A stretch of DNA of 54,643 bases from contig NZ_RZQL01000014.1 of NCBI RefSeq assembly GCF_003997935.1, forward strand, positions 1 through 54,643. The letters are read 5' to 3'. The notes beneath the pieces were generated by a model. That model ran no database searches. It was not told the DNA's origin and saw nothing but the letters and a program-made list of their open reading frames with translations. Of the stretch, positions 33,647 through 42,606 are shown one piece after another; position 1 is the stretch's first letter, and the number at the start of each line of letters is the position of its first letter. A program made the position numbers and the translations under genes. The stretch comes from Mesorhizobium sp. M7A.F.Ca.US.006.01.1.1 (GTDB lineage: Bacteria; Pseudomonadota; Alphaproteobacteria; Rhizobiales; Rhizobiaceae).

Positions 33647-34834
33647 GTGAAAGTGCCGCCGGCCATGAAACCAGAAACGCCCGCCATTCTGATCCTGGGG
33701 ACCCGCGGCATACCCGCGGCCCATGGCGGCTTTGAAACCTTTGCCGAAAAACTGGCGCTGTTTCTTGTCGGGCGCGGTTGGAAGGTCAGCGTCTATTGCC
33801 AGGATGAGGTCGAGCGGATCGATCAGCGGGTGCGCAGCGAAACCTGGCGCGGCATCGAGCTCATTCACATCCAGGTCGCCTCCAAAGCACCGCGCGCGAC
33901 CCTGGAATTCGACTGGCAGTGCGCCCGCGACGCCGCCCGGCGACCGGGCGTTTGCCTGGTGCTCGGCTACAATGGCGCGATCTTCCTGACCTGGCTCAGG
34001 CTGAAGCGACGCAAGATATTCACCAACATGGACGGCATCGAGTGGCGCCGCCCAAAATGGGGAATGGCGGCGCGAACCTGGTTCTGGCTCAACGAATGGA
34101 TCGGCGCATGGGCCTCGCATCGGCTGGTCGCCGATCATCCCGCCATCGCAGATCACCTGGCGACACGGCGGCCGCGCAGCGCCATCGCCACCATCGCCTA
34201 TGGCGCCGATCCGGTGACATCAGCGCCCGAGGCGCCGGTCCGGGCGCTCGGCCTCGAGCCCGGGCGCTATCTCATCTCGATCGCGCGCATCGAACCCGAC
34301 AACAACATCCTGCCGGTCGTCGAAGCCTTTTGCTCCGCCAAGCGCGACATGAAGCTGGTGGTGTTGGGAACGTTGTCCGACGACATTCCCTACCATGCCG
34401 CCATCCGCAAGGCGGCGAACGGCTCGGTGGTCCTGCCGGGCGCCATTTACGACCAGGCAACGGTGAAGGCACTGCGCTTCCACGCCCGCGCGTATCTGCA
34501 TGGCCATACGGTCGGCGGCACCAACCCGTCGCTGGTCGAGGCGCTGGCGGCCGGCAACATGGTGATCGCGCACGACAATCCCTACAACAGGTGGACCGCG
34601 GGGGCTGCGGCGATCTACTTCACCGACAAGGACAGTTGCGCCGAGCGGATGCAGCAGGCGCTGGACGATGATGCCCTGGTCAAGGCCTGCGGCGTTGCGG
34701 CCAGGGCGCGCGCCCGCGACGCCTTTCGCTGGGACGATGTCCTGCTCGCCTATGAAAATGAGGCCTATCATTTGCTCGGCGTGACCACCGCCAAGACCAC
34801 CGCGATGGACCACGCATCGCCAGGAACCGTATGA
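33647..34834 (+). CDS. DUF1972-containing GT4 glycosyltransferase
   Basis: This 395-residue protein has an N-terminal DUF1972 domain (AILILGTRGIPAAHGGFETF AEKLA) and a C-terminal GT4 domain (YLISIARIEPDNNILPVVEA, ARAYLHGHTVGGTNPSLVEA LAAGNMVIAHDN). DUF1972 GTs are often rhamnosyltransferases in exopolysaccharide clusters. The start is uncertain: GTG at 33647 or ATG at 33665. The last four bases (ATGA) overlap the start of the next gene, so it is the first of a two-gene operon. Confidence 0.9.
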   Translation: MKVPPAMKPETPAILILGTRGIPAAHGGFETFAEKLALFLVGRGWKVSVYCQDEVERIDQRVRSETWRGIELIHIQVASKAPRATLEFDWQCARDAARRPGVCLVLGYNGAIFLTWLRLKRRKIFTNMDGIEWRRPKWGMAARTWFWLNEWIGAWASHRLVADHPAIADHLATRRPRSAIATIAYGADPVTSAPEAPVRALGLEPGRYLISIARIEPDNNILPVVEAFCSAKRDMKLVVLGTLSDDIPYHAAIRKAANGSVVLPGAIYDQATVKALRFHARAYLHGHTVGGTNPSLVEALAAGNMVIAHDNPYNRWTAGAAAIYFTDKDSCAERMQQALDDDALVKACGVAARARARDAFRWDDVLLAYENEAYHLLGVTTAKTTAMDHASPGTV

Positions 34835-36084
34835 CAGGCTGGTCGCGTCGGCGGGTGCTGCGGACGGCGCTTTCCACTGCGGCGGCTCTCGGCTCGCTCC
34901 CGGTCGCTCGCGCCGCCGCCGGGCCGCGGTTTCGGCGCGGCGTCAACGCCTGGCCCTGGTTCTCGCTGACGCGCGAATTTCCCGCCCCCCGCACCGACTA
35001 TGGCTGGCCGCCCTTCCAGTCGCAACGGCCGGTGCCGACACCGGACGACCTGCGCCGGCTGCGCGAGACCGGGCTCGATTTCATCCGTCTGCCCGTCGAT
35101 CCCGGCCCTTTCCTGGCCGCCGACGCCAAGACGCGCAGTCAGTTGCTGGACATGCTGGACGCGGCTGTCACCGCCACCCTCGACGCCGGTCTCGGCATCA
35201 TCCTCAACATCCAGGCCAATGCCGCCACCCATTACTGGAACCCCGACCGCATGGTCTCCAGCACCGTGGCACCCGCCTTCGATCTCTATCGCGGGCTGGT
35301 CGGCGAGCTTGCCGGCAGGCTGGCGCGGTTCCAGCCCGGCAGGGTGGCGCTCGAGCCGGTCAACGAACCGGCGCAGGCCTGCGCGTCGAACGTCTGGTTG
35401 CAAATTCAGCTCGCGCTTCTGACCGCGGCAAGGGCATCGGCAGCGACCCTGCCGCTGGTCCTCACCGGAGGCTGCGGCTCGATGGTGAGCGGGCTGACCG
35501 CGCTCGATCCGGCACCGCTGTCGCCCTTCGAGCCGATCCTGTTCACCTTCCACTTCTATGAGCCCTATCTGTTCAGCCATCAGGGCGCGCCCTGGATGCG
35601 CGAGCCCGTCTACCGGTCGCTCAACAATGTGCCGTGGCCGGCATCCGCCGGCTCGCTGCAACAGACGCTGGCATCGGTCAGGGCGCGCATGGCGCAGGAC
35701 ACCGAAACCTCTGCAGATGCCAAGCAAGCCGCCTATGCCGAGACCGAGCGTGTGCTGAAAGTCTATTTCGACGCCCAGCCCGACCGCTGGTTTGTCGACA
35801 AATATCTTCGCCAGGTTCGCGATTGGGCCGACGGCCATAGCCTTGCGCCGGAACGCATCATCATGGGCGAGTTCGGCGCGCTGCGCACCGACGCCCGCTA
35901 TGTCGCCGCGCCCAACCCGGATCGCGGGCGCTACATCGCCGATGTCAGGCGGAGCGCCGAGGAACTCGGCTTCGCCTGGGCACTGTGGGATCTCTTCGAT
36001 GGTATGGGCATGATGGACGACACCACCCGGGCGCTGGACCCCGAAATCATCGCGGCGCTTGGCCTGACCATGCCGGCGGACTGA
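34831..36084 (+). CDS. Tat-exported GH5-like glycoside hydrolase
   Basis: This 417-residue protein has a twin-arginine signal peptide (MTGWSRRRVLRTALSTAAAL, ending ARA-AAG). A TIM-barrel follows with the GH5 acid/base Glu in VALEPVNEPAQACA (about residue 182), the catalytic-fold FHFYEPYLFSHQG and the nucleophile Glu in IIMGEFGALRTDA (about residue 349). It could trim or process the polysaccharide in the periplasm. Its start overlaps the GT gene by ATGA and its end overlaps the convergent polymerase gene by 38 bp. Confidence 0.88.
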   Translation: MTGWSRRRVLRTALSTAAALGSLPVARAAAGPRFRRGVNAWPWFSLTREFPAPRTDYGWPPFQSQRPVPTPDDLRRLRETGLDFIRLPVDPGPFLAADAKTRSQLLDMLDAAVTATLDAGLGIILNIQANAATHYWNPDRMVSSTVAPAFDLYRGLVGELAGRLARFQPGRVALEPVNEPAQACASNVWLQIQLALLTAARASAATLPLVLTGGCGSMVSGLTALDPAPLSPFEPILFTFHFYEPYLFSHQGAPWMREPVYRSLNNVPWPASAGSLQQTLASVRARMAQDTETSADAKQAAYAETERVLKVYFDAQPDRWFVDKYLRQVRDWADGHSLAPERIIMGEFGALRTDARYVAAPNPDRGRYIADVRRSAEELGFAWALWDLFDGMGMMDDTTRALDPEIIAALGLTMPAD

Positions 36085-37378
36085 CCGGCCTGAACGCTGC
36101 CTGCGCCGGCCGGTAGAGCACCAATGCCAGCACCACGAATTTGGTCAGCAGCGTCGTCTTCGACGCGACGCTTTCCGAGGTGTTGATCAGGATGACCCAG
36201 CCCAGCATCGGCAGCCAGATGCCGGGATGGCAGCGGCGCGCCACCTCGAACAGGAACAGCACGAAGCCGAACGTCAGCAAAAGGGTGAAGAAGGCGCCCT
36301 GATAGAGGACCGTGCGGATGATCGGATTCTCGATGCCCTGTTCGAGACCGTTGATGCGACGCAGACTGTCGATCAGCTCGACATCCGGCCCCACGATCAG
36401 ATCGTGCAATTCCAGGTGCTTGAAGAGCTCGAACATCTCGACGCGGGCATTGGCGCTGCCGCTGTCCGACACGAAGCGCTCCAGCAGCGCGTCGAAAAAG
36501 CCATAGTATGCCGCCACGATGATGACGACCGGCAGCAGCGCGGCAAGCATGAAGCCGAGTGCCGCACCCAGGAGATTGACGCGGCCCTGGCGCAATCTGG
36601 TGATGCCCTGAAAAAGCAGGTAGCAGCCGCCGAGCACCACCGTCGTCACCATCGCGGTGCGGCCGCCGAAGGCGACGAGTGCCGCGCATTGCAGGCCGAT
36701 CAACCCTATCCGCACAGGCATCGACAGGGATCTGGCACCGGAGAGCAGCGCAAGCACATAGATCGACGTCACCATGGCATTGGCAAGCGGATGCCCCTGC
36801 AGCGCGCTCGAGCGCAGATCGGTGGTAAACGCCACGCCGTCCAGGCGATAGGGGAAGATAAGCGTCTTGGTGGCGAACTCGAAAAGGGCAAGCAGCGCAT
36901 TCGCCGTCATGACCACGTGAACGACGGTCTGCAGCCCGGCGAAGGTCCGTTCGTCGTCCTCGCTGAGCATCAGCACCAGAAGTGCCGCAGCGACGAACGT
37001 ATCGATCATGCCGGCCATGCCGGGCCGCTGCCTGGCGATGACGACGAACAGAAGCACGATCGATATGGCGGCCATCAGCGCGCTGGCCGGCCGCCTGTCG
37101 GCGAGATGGACGATATGGCCGGCCGGATTGCCTGATGCGCAGGAGCGCCAGGCAAACAGGAGGACGATGAGATAGGTGGACGGGTGGATCTTGGTCGCCG
37201 GGTTGCCGAACAGGCCATCATAATTGTAGCCGACCAGCCACAGCATGCCGCCCGAGATGCTGAACAGCACCGCTACCGCCGAGATCAGTCCGAAGCGCGT
37301 CAGCGCATCGACCGACGTGCCGGCGCGAGGCGCGGCGGCACCATGGTTCGAAGCGCTTGCGCTCCAACTGGCCGCCAT
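36047..37378 (-). CDS. VpsF-like polysaccharide polymerase (Wzy/O-antigen ligase type)
   Basis: This 443-residue protein has about 10-11 transmembrane helices, for example GLISAVAVLFSISGGMLWLV, LMAAISIVLLFVVIARQRPG and LLGAALGFMLAALLPVVIIV. A large periplasmic loop near the C-terminus carries ALLERFVSDSGSANARVEMF and the polar HDLIVGPDVELID. The N-terminal NYDGLFGNPATKIHPSTYL is typical of VpsF-like polymerases. It probably polymerises the repeat unit. It starts 1 nt after the stop of the Wzc-like gene, so the two are coupled, and its end overlaps the GH5 gene on the other strand. Confidence 0.82.
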   Translation of the reverse strand: MAASWSASASNHGAAAPRAGTSVDALTRFGLISAVAVLFSISGGMLWLVGYNYDGLFGNPATKIHPSTYLIVLLFAWRSCASGNPAGHIVHLADRRPASALMAAISIVLLFVVIARQRPGMAGMIDTFVAAALLVLMLSEDDERTFAGLQTVVHVVMTANALLALFEFATKTLIFPYRLDGVAFTTDLRSSALQGHPLANAMVTSIYVLALLSGARSLSMPVRIGLIGLQCAALVAFGGRTAMVTTVVLGGCYLLFQGITRLRQGRVNLLGAALGFMLAALLPVVIIVAAYYGFFDALLERFVSDSGSANARVEMFELFKHLELHDLIVGPDVELIDSLRRINGLEQGIENPIIRTVLYQGAFFTLLLTFGFVLFLFEVARRCHPGIWLPMLGWVILINTSESVASKTTLLTKFVVLALVLYRPAQAAFRPVSPPAWSGQAPR

Positions 37379-37379
37379 A

Positions 37380-39482
37380 TCAGGCGGCCTCGTCGACCAG
37401 CAAGGCGGCTGTCGGCAGGCGCCCCATGACGGAAACCGCCTGCGAAGTCGTCGTGACGTCGCGCATCGGGGTGGCGTTCAGCGTGGCGACGAGCACGATC
37501 TCGTCGGCCATGGCGACCAGCGGCGAGGCATTGAGATTGTCGGCCAGCGCGCCACCGTCGATGACGACGAGCTCGAAGCTCCGGCTGGCCCGGGCCAACA
37601 TCTGTTGCGCAAAATAGATGCCATGCGCTTCCTGGAAGACCGCCTTTGAGCGGCCCCTGCCCAGCACGGCAACGTTGCTGCCGGCGGCGTAATGGCTGAC
37701 GGCCTCGAAGGCGTACTCGCCGCGCAGCACATCGAGAATTCCCGGCTGCGGATCCTTCTGGTCGCCGCCGCCGGCATTGGCATCGATGAACAGCACACGG
37801 CTGCCCCTGGATGCCGCGGCATTGGCCAGCAGCCGCGCCACCCGGCTGCGCTGCGCGCCCTCGCCCGGCGACGATGTCACCAGGATGGAAGGCACCAGCG
37901 GCCAGTCCGCCGGACGCTGGCCTGAACTGAACATGCGCCTCAGCGCAAGGCCGACGACGGCGTCGGTCTTCTGGCTGGAGCCGGCGGCGCGCGCCCCGCC
38001 GAAAGGCCACCAGCGCCGGCCGGTGTCTGACTTTGCCGGCACCACGCCCAGCACCGGCGCGTCGATGGCCGACTGCATCTGGGCGCTGGAAAGCACTGTC
38101 GGCGAGGAATATTCGGCGATCAGCGCCAGACCGGTGCCGAGCCCAAGGCCGCCGAATATCGCGCCCAGCAACAGCAGCGGCAAAGGCGGCCAGCTCTTCT
38201 TCAAGGCGGGCATGGCGTTGGAGATGATGCGCGCATTGGTGCTGTCGACATTGATCTGCTCGCGCGTCTCCTGGGCGCGCTGGAGATAGTTCGAGTAGAC
38301 GGAACGCAGCGCCTCGAGATCGCGCTGCAATTCGCGCAGCCGCACCGAGGCCTGGTCGGTGTCGAGCGACTTGCTCTTCATGCCCGCGACCTTGGCTTCC
38401 AGCGCCTGCTGGTTGGCCAGCGCCCGTTCGTAGTCGGTCTCGGTGGCGGTGGCGATACGGCCGAGTTCGCGTGCGATCAGCTGGCGCGTGTCGCGCAGCT
38501 GCTGCTGGGCGGCGATCAGCGAGGGATGACGCGGCCCCAGCTCCGTGCCGAGCTGCGAGACCTGGTCGACCAGCGTCGCCTCTTGCGCCCGCAGGCTGGA
38601 GATCACCGCCGAGCGCATTGCTTCCGAAGTTGCGTCCGCCGTGCCGCTCTGCCGGCGCATCTGGTCGACCTGCGCCTTCAGCGCCGCGGTGCGGCTTTGC
38701 GCCGCCGAAAGCTGCGTGTTGATCTCGGTCAGTTCCTGGTCGCTGACCAGATTGCCCGCCGCCATCACCATGTTGTTGGCGGACTTGTAGGCCTCGACGG
38801 CATTCTCGGCCTGCTGGACGCGTTTGCGCTGTTCGTCCAGCCGCGCGGTGATCGACTCGGAGGCGTCCTTGGCCATTTTCGCGCGCGCGCTCGCCTGGTC
38901 GACCAGGTAGGCCTGCGCGATGGCGTTGGCCAGGAGGGCGGCCTTGTCGGCGCTCTTGGCGGTGACGATGACGTCGAGGACCAGGACCTTGTCGGCCCGC
39001 TTCACCGCCAGGCGACGGCGCAGCGCGTCGAGTGTCTGCACCGACCTGTCGCCTTCGGCTGATGCCGAACCGAGCAGGCGCGACAGCAAGCCTTGCCCAT
39101 TGAATTCCGGATCCTGCGTCAGGTTTGTCGCCGCGATCGCCCGCATCAGCACGCCTGTCGACTGGACCACGCTGACCTGGCTCTCGACCTGCGTGATGCC
39201 GCCATCGGGTGAGATACGGCTGGGATTGACGTCGTTGGTGACCACCTGCAGGTCCTGCGGGTCGATGAGGATTTCCGCCGCCGAACTGTAGAGCGCGGGC
39301 GTGAAAAGGCCGTAGAGCAGGGCGGCCAGCGTCAGCAGTGCGACGGTACCGAAGATCCAGAACCGGCGGCGCACCAGGATGCGCTTCAGATCGCCCAGTT
39401 CGACAGTGGAGGCTGCGTATGATCCCGCGCGTGCCGCATCCGGGGAGTGTTGCTGAGGAACCATGGGCAGGGATGATTGCAT
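37380..39482 (-). CDS. Wzc/GumC-like polysaccharide co-polymerase with degenerate kinase domain
   Basis: This 700-residue protein starts at 39482 (GGAGG upstream; the frame reaches 39515). It has an N-terminal Wzz domain: TM1 FWIFGTVALLTLAALLYGLF, then LYSSAAEILIDPQDLQVVTN. A long coiled coil (about residues 180-430) and TM2 (LPLLLLGAIFGGLGLGTGLA) follow. The C-terminal BY-kinase-like domain is decayed: the Walker A position reads SSPGEGAQRSRVA without the P-loop Lys, although the Walker A' VLFIDANAGGG and the B-like LVVIDGG remain. No C-terminal tyrosine cluster is seen. It probably controls chain length and export without kinase activity. Confidence 0.88.
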   Translation of the reverse strand: MQSSLPMVPQQHSPDAARAGSYAASTVELGDLKRILVRRRFWIFGTVALLTLAALLYGLFTPALYSSAAEILIDPQDLQVVTNDVNPSRISPDGGITQVESQVSVVQSTGVLMRAIAATNLTQDPEFNGQGLLSRLLGSASAEGDRSVQTLDALRRRLAVKRADKVLVLDVIVTAKSADKAALLANAIAQAYLVDQASARAKMAKDASESITARLDEQRKRVQQAENAVEAYKSANNMVMAAGNLVSDQELTEINTQLSAAQSRTAALKAQVDQMRRQSGTADATSEAMRSAVISSLRAQEATLVDQVSQLGTELGPRHPSLIAAQQQLRDTRQLIARELGRIATATETDYERALANQQALEAKVAGMKSKSLDTDQASVRLRELQRDLEALRSVYSNYLQRAQETREQINVDSTNARIISNAMPALKKSWPPLPLLLLGAIFGGLGLGTGLALIAEYSSPTVLSSAQMQSAIDAPVLGVVPAKSDTGRRWWPFGGARAAGSSQKTDAVVGLALRRMFSSGQRPADWPLVPSILVTSSPGEGAQRSRVARLLANAAASRGSRVLFIDANAGGGDQKDPQPGILDVLRGEYAFEAVSHYAAGSNVAVLGRGRSKAVFQEAHGIYFAQQMLARASRSFELVVIDGGALADNLNASPLVAMADEIVLVATLNATPMRDVTTTSQAVSVMGRLPTAALLVDEAA

Positions 39483-39593
39483 GGCTGCCTCCGACAATAC
39501 TCCATATGCCGGCAAGATCAGTTTGCGGCACTAACCTAGCTATTCCTCCAACTGTTAAAACATTGTTAATTATGTTGAGAGGTGACGTGAATT

Positions 39594-39610
39594 TTGGCAC
39601 GCGGTTTGCT
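39594..39610 (+). promoter_or_regulatory. Sigma-54 (RpoN) promoter
   Basis: TTGGCACG-CGGT-TTGCT matches the -24/-12 consensus (YTGGCACG-N4-TTGCW) throughout, with GG (39596-97) and GC (39608-09) separated by exactly 10 bp. It is 122 bp before the start of the GINT1-like gene at 39732 and on the same strand. Transcription would start near 39621. No NifA-type TGT-N10-ACA site was seen upstream, so the activator is unknown. Confidence 0.75.
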
Positions 39611-39731
39611 TAAAAATATACATATCGAGATGTTGGCTACGTAGCGAGCGGAGACGGATGCAGATGGGGCTACAATTTGACCGGACCGGCCTGGCCGGCA
39701 AGGCCGGGCACTGCCTTTTCGGACCTCCAAC

Positions 39732-41228
39732 ATGCAGATAAGCCTACGCCTGGACGGCGACTGCGTCCGCGCCTTTCACGTCACGCTGCTGGAGCGCCTC
39801 GCCGCGCTCAACGACGTCGAACTGTCCGTCGATGTCAGGCCGGCGGGCGGCGGCATTCCGCGCAGCGCCGCGGCCCTGTTTCAACTCGAAACGGCGATCC
39901 ACGGACTGTCTCATGATGGACTGGCCAAGCGTGTGCCGCTTTCGGCGCTCGCGCCCTACCGGCAATCCCCCGCTTCGCCTGACCTGGTCGTCGACCTCTG
40001 CGGCGACGTCAGGCTGGAAAGCACACGGGTCTGGCGCGTCACCTATGACGGCGCCAGCGGCGAAGCGGCCTTGCTGGCCCTTGTCCTCGCCGGCCGCACG
40101 CCGCTTGCCCGCATAGAGGAGAACGGCGTTGCGATCGCCGCCGGACGTCTGGGCACCGAATATGGCGGCATCGCGCTGGCGTCCTTCCAGGATATGCTGG
40201 CGCGCACAGCAAGCCTGATCATAGCTGCCATGTCAGGCGCTGCAAAATCGGCGCCTGATCTGCCCGAGCCGGCGCAGGCAGGCAGCCCGCCGCCAATGCC
40301 CTCGGCCGGCAAGCTTGGGGTCAGAGCCGGCAAGGCGCTGGCGCGGCGGATCGTTCAGAAGATCTATCACCTTTGCTACAACGCGCCGCACTGGAAGGTC
40401 GGCTGGCGGCAAACCGGAGGCCGCGATCTGTTCGACCTGCGCGCGCATCCGGCGTCGGGTTGGCAAGATCTGCCGGACGATGGCAGTCGCTTCTACGCCG
40501 ACCCGTTCCCTATCCTCTACCGGGGCCAGCTGACCCTGTTCGTCGAGGACTATATCCATCGGCTCGGCAAAGCCATCATCTCCGCCGTTCCCTTCGGCCC
40601 GGCAGGCCCGCTCGGAAGGCCTGAACCGGTGCTGGAGCTGCCCTACCATCTCTCCTACCCCTTCGTCTTCGAGCGCGACGGCGAGGTCTGGATGGTGCCG
40701 GAAAGCTGCGCCAACGGCACGGTCGATCTCTACCGGGCCACTGCCTTCCCCGGCGGATGGGTCAAGGAAACGACGCTCCTGTCCGATGTCGTCGCCAGCG
40801 ACGCCACGCTTGTCGAGCATGGCGGCGCCTGGTGGCTGTTCGCCACTGTCCGCGACGGCGGCGGCGCCTTCTCCGACGCGCTGCATCTGTGGTCGGCGCC
40901 GGATTTTCGCGGCCCCTGGACGCCGCACCCCAAAAATCCCGTGCTGATCGACATCGCCTCGGCGCGGCCGGCCGGCCGCATGGTCAGGCGCGGCAACGAC
41001 CTGCTGCGCCCGGTCCAGGACTGCCGCAGGAGCTATGGCGCGGCGCTTGGCATCGCACGCATTTCTCACCTTGATTTGATCGGCATGGAACAGGTCGTTG
41101 AAACCATCTTAAATCCAGGTGCGCTATGGAGTGGGCGTAAACTTCACACGCTCAACGAGGCTGGCGGCTTTGAGTTCATCGATGGCTCGGCGATCGCACC
41201 GCGCTGGAAGCAGCGGACCCGCGATTAA
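39732..41228 (+). CDS. GINT1-like glycosyltransferase/beta-propeller protein
   Basis: This 498-residue protein has an N-terminal 180-residue region of unknown fold (LSVDVRPAGGGIPRSAAALF; VVDLCGDVRLESTRVWRVTY). A five-bladed propeller-like part follows with SRFYADPFPILYRGQLTLFV EDY, WMVPESCANGTVDLYRA, VASDATLVEHGGAWWLFATV and GNDLLRPVQDCRRSYGAALG. The propeller blocks resemble the glucosamine-inositolphosphorylceramide transferase-like domain found next to formyltransferase or exopolysaccharide genes. It probably transfers a sugar or acyl group in this locus. It is the first gene after the sigma-54 promoter and is followed by the FAD enzyme. Confidence 0.75.
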   Translation: MQISLRLDGDCVRAFHVTLLERLAALNDVELSVDVRPAGGGIPRSAAALFQLETAIHGLSHDGLAKRVPLSALAPYRQSPASPDLVVDLCGDVRLESTRVWRVTYDGASGEAALLALVLAGRTPLARIEENGVAIAAGRLGTEYGGIALASFQDMLARTASLIIAAMSGAAKSAPDLPEPAQAGSPPPMPSAGKLGVRAGKALARRIVQKIYHLCYNAPHWKVGWRQTGGRDLFDLRAHPASGWQDLPDDGSRFYADPFPILYRGQLTLFVEDYIHRLGKAIISAVPFGPAGPLGRPEPVLELPYHLSYPFVFERDGEVWMVPESCANGTVDLYRATAFPGGWVKETTLLSDVVASDATLVEHGGAWWLFATVRDGGGAFSDALHLWSAPDFRGPWTPHPKNPVLIDIASARPAGRMVRRGNDLLRPVQDCRRSYGAALGIARISHLDLIGMEQVVETILNPGALWSGRKLHTLNEAGGFEFIDGSAIAPRWKQRTRD

Positions 41229-41346
41229 CCTAAACATTGGTTACTACCAGGCACGCGCCCCGGTTGCTTGCGGTTGATTTGGGTCCGGAAGATATTTTCT
41301 ACCGGAGATTGTGAAACGTGCAGTTGCCACCAGAAAGGGCAGCAAA

Positions 41347-42537
41347 ATGAGCATCTCAGAGGCCGGCCCGGCCGAAGTCGACGTGGCGATCGTCGGTGCC
41401 GGAATGGCTGGGACCACCTTGGCCATGCTGTTGGGAAAAGCCGGGCGCAAGGTGGCGCTGATCGACCCGCACCGCGTCCACCACGAAGAATTCCGGGCCG
41501 AGAAGATCGGCATGGATCAGATGCTGCTGTTCGAAAAGCTCGGCCTCGATGCAACACTCAAGCGTCTCGTCACCTCGACGACCGACACGCATATCTTTCG
41601 CCTCGGCCAGTTCTTCGCGCATGAGAAGAAGGCTGAATTCACATTCTCCTACGGCGCGCTGATCAATGGCCTGCGCGATGCCTTGCCTGCGCAAGTACCG
41701 CTGACTGTCGGCAAGGTAACCGAGGTCTCGACTGGACCGGACCGGCAGCGGCTTGTGCTGGCCGACGGCACCGTCATCGATGCCCGCCTGTTGGTGGTGG
41801 CAACCGGTCACGGCGAGGCGGTGCGGCGCGCCGTCGGGGTCGAGCGTATCGAACATTCGAAGGCGCATTCGCTGTCGATGGGATTCGACCTCGCCATCTC
41901 GCCCAGCGATTTCGGTCATCAGTCCGTCACCTGCTACAGCAGGCGGGCTGCCGACCGTATCGCCTACATCAGCATCTTTCCCCTCGGCGACAAGATGCGG
42001 GCGAACATGTTCCTCTATCGCAATGTGGCCGAAGCGTGGACGCGGGCGTTCCGCCAGGAGCCGCAAAAGATGCTCTGCGAACTGATGCCCGAAATAGCAG
42101 CGCGATGCGGCAACTTCGAAGTCGCAAGTCCTGTCGAGGTCAGGCAGATCAGTCTGAGCACCACGCAAGGCCATCGCCGCGACGGGGTCATCTTCGTCGG
42201 CGATGCTTTCTGCACGACGTGTCCAACGCCGGGCGTCGGCATCGGGCGTGTGATGACCGATGTCGATCAGCTCCATTCGGTTCACATTCCACGCTGGCTC
42301 GCAACACCAGGCATGGCGGCCGACAAGATCAACGCCTTCTATGACGATCCGGTCAAGGTGGCTGCCGATGAGGATGGCATGCGGGTGAGCTACTATGCCA
42401 AGTCGATTACCGCCGACACCGGACTGGAATGGCGCGTAAGGCGCCTGCGCAACAACACCGCACGCCGGCTGATGATCATCGGCCGCAAGGTCCGGCATCT
42501 GGGACAACGGCGGGCACCCGTGGCCAATATGCGATAG
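41347..42537 (+). CDS. FAD-dependent monooxygenase/oxidoreductase
   Basis: This 396-residue flavoenzyme of the PHBH fold has the dinucleotide site VDVAIVGAGMAGTTLAMLLG KAGRKVALIDP (about residues 10-40), the middle ARLLVVATGHGEAVRRAVG and the second FAD motif GVIFVGDAFCTTCPTPGVGI GRVMTDV. Such proteins are hydroxylases, halogenases or reductases; the substrate is not evident. The start at 41347 (MSISEAG) follows AAAGGGC; a GTG at 41311 is the frame limit. It lies 118 bp after the GINT1-like gene, so both may run from the sigma-54 promoter. Confidence 0.85.
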   Translation: MSISEAGPAEVDVAIVGAGMAGTTLAMLLGKAGRKVALIDPHRVHHEEFRAEKIGMDQMLLFEKLGLDATLKRLVTSTTDTHIFRLGQFFAHEKKAEFTFSYGALINGLRDALPAQVPLTVGKVTEVSTGPDRQRLVLADGTVIDARLLVVATGHGEAVRRAVGVERIEHSKAHSLSMGFDLAISPSDFGHQSVTCYSRRAADRIAYISIFPLGDKMRANMFLYRNVAEAWTRAFRQEPQKMLCELMPEIAARCGNFEVASPVEVRQISLSTTQGHRRDGVIFVGDAFCTTCPTPGVGIGRVMTDVDQLHSVHIPRWLATPGMAADKINAFYDDPVKVAADEDGMRVSYYAKSITADTGLEWRVRRLRNNTARRLMIIGRKVRHLGQRRAPVANMR

Positions 42538-42606
42538 GGCACGATCAGCCGCGTCCTATCGCCGATATTGATTGCTTATAGCGCGAATGCGTCAGCCGCC
42601 AACCGC

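Noticed and set aside
33314..34156. N-terminal extension of the GT4 frame
   Set aside because: The extra 280 residues are antisense to the DUF1972 GT and include the tandem repeat translated as RTYRTDS; the family start is at 33313.
39400..39590. NifA enhancer (TGT-N10-ACA) for the sigma-54 promoter
   Set aside because: Every TGT in this stretch was checked and none has ACA ten bases on.
37300..39600. 766-residue minus-strand frame overlapping the Wzc-like gene
   Set aside because: It reads in another frame of a clear co-polymerase gene and is Arg/Ala/Gly-rich; the real protein starts at 39482.
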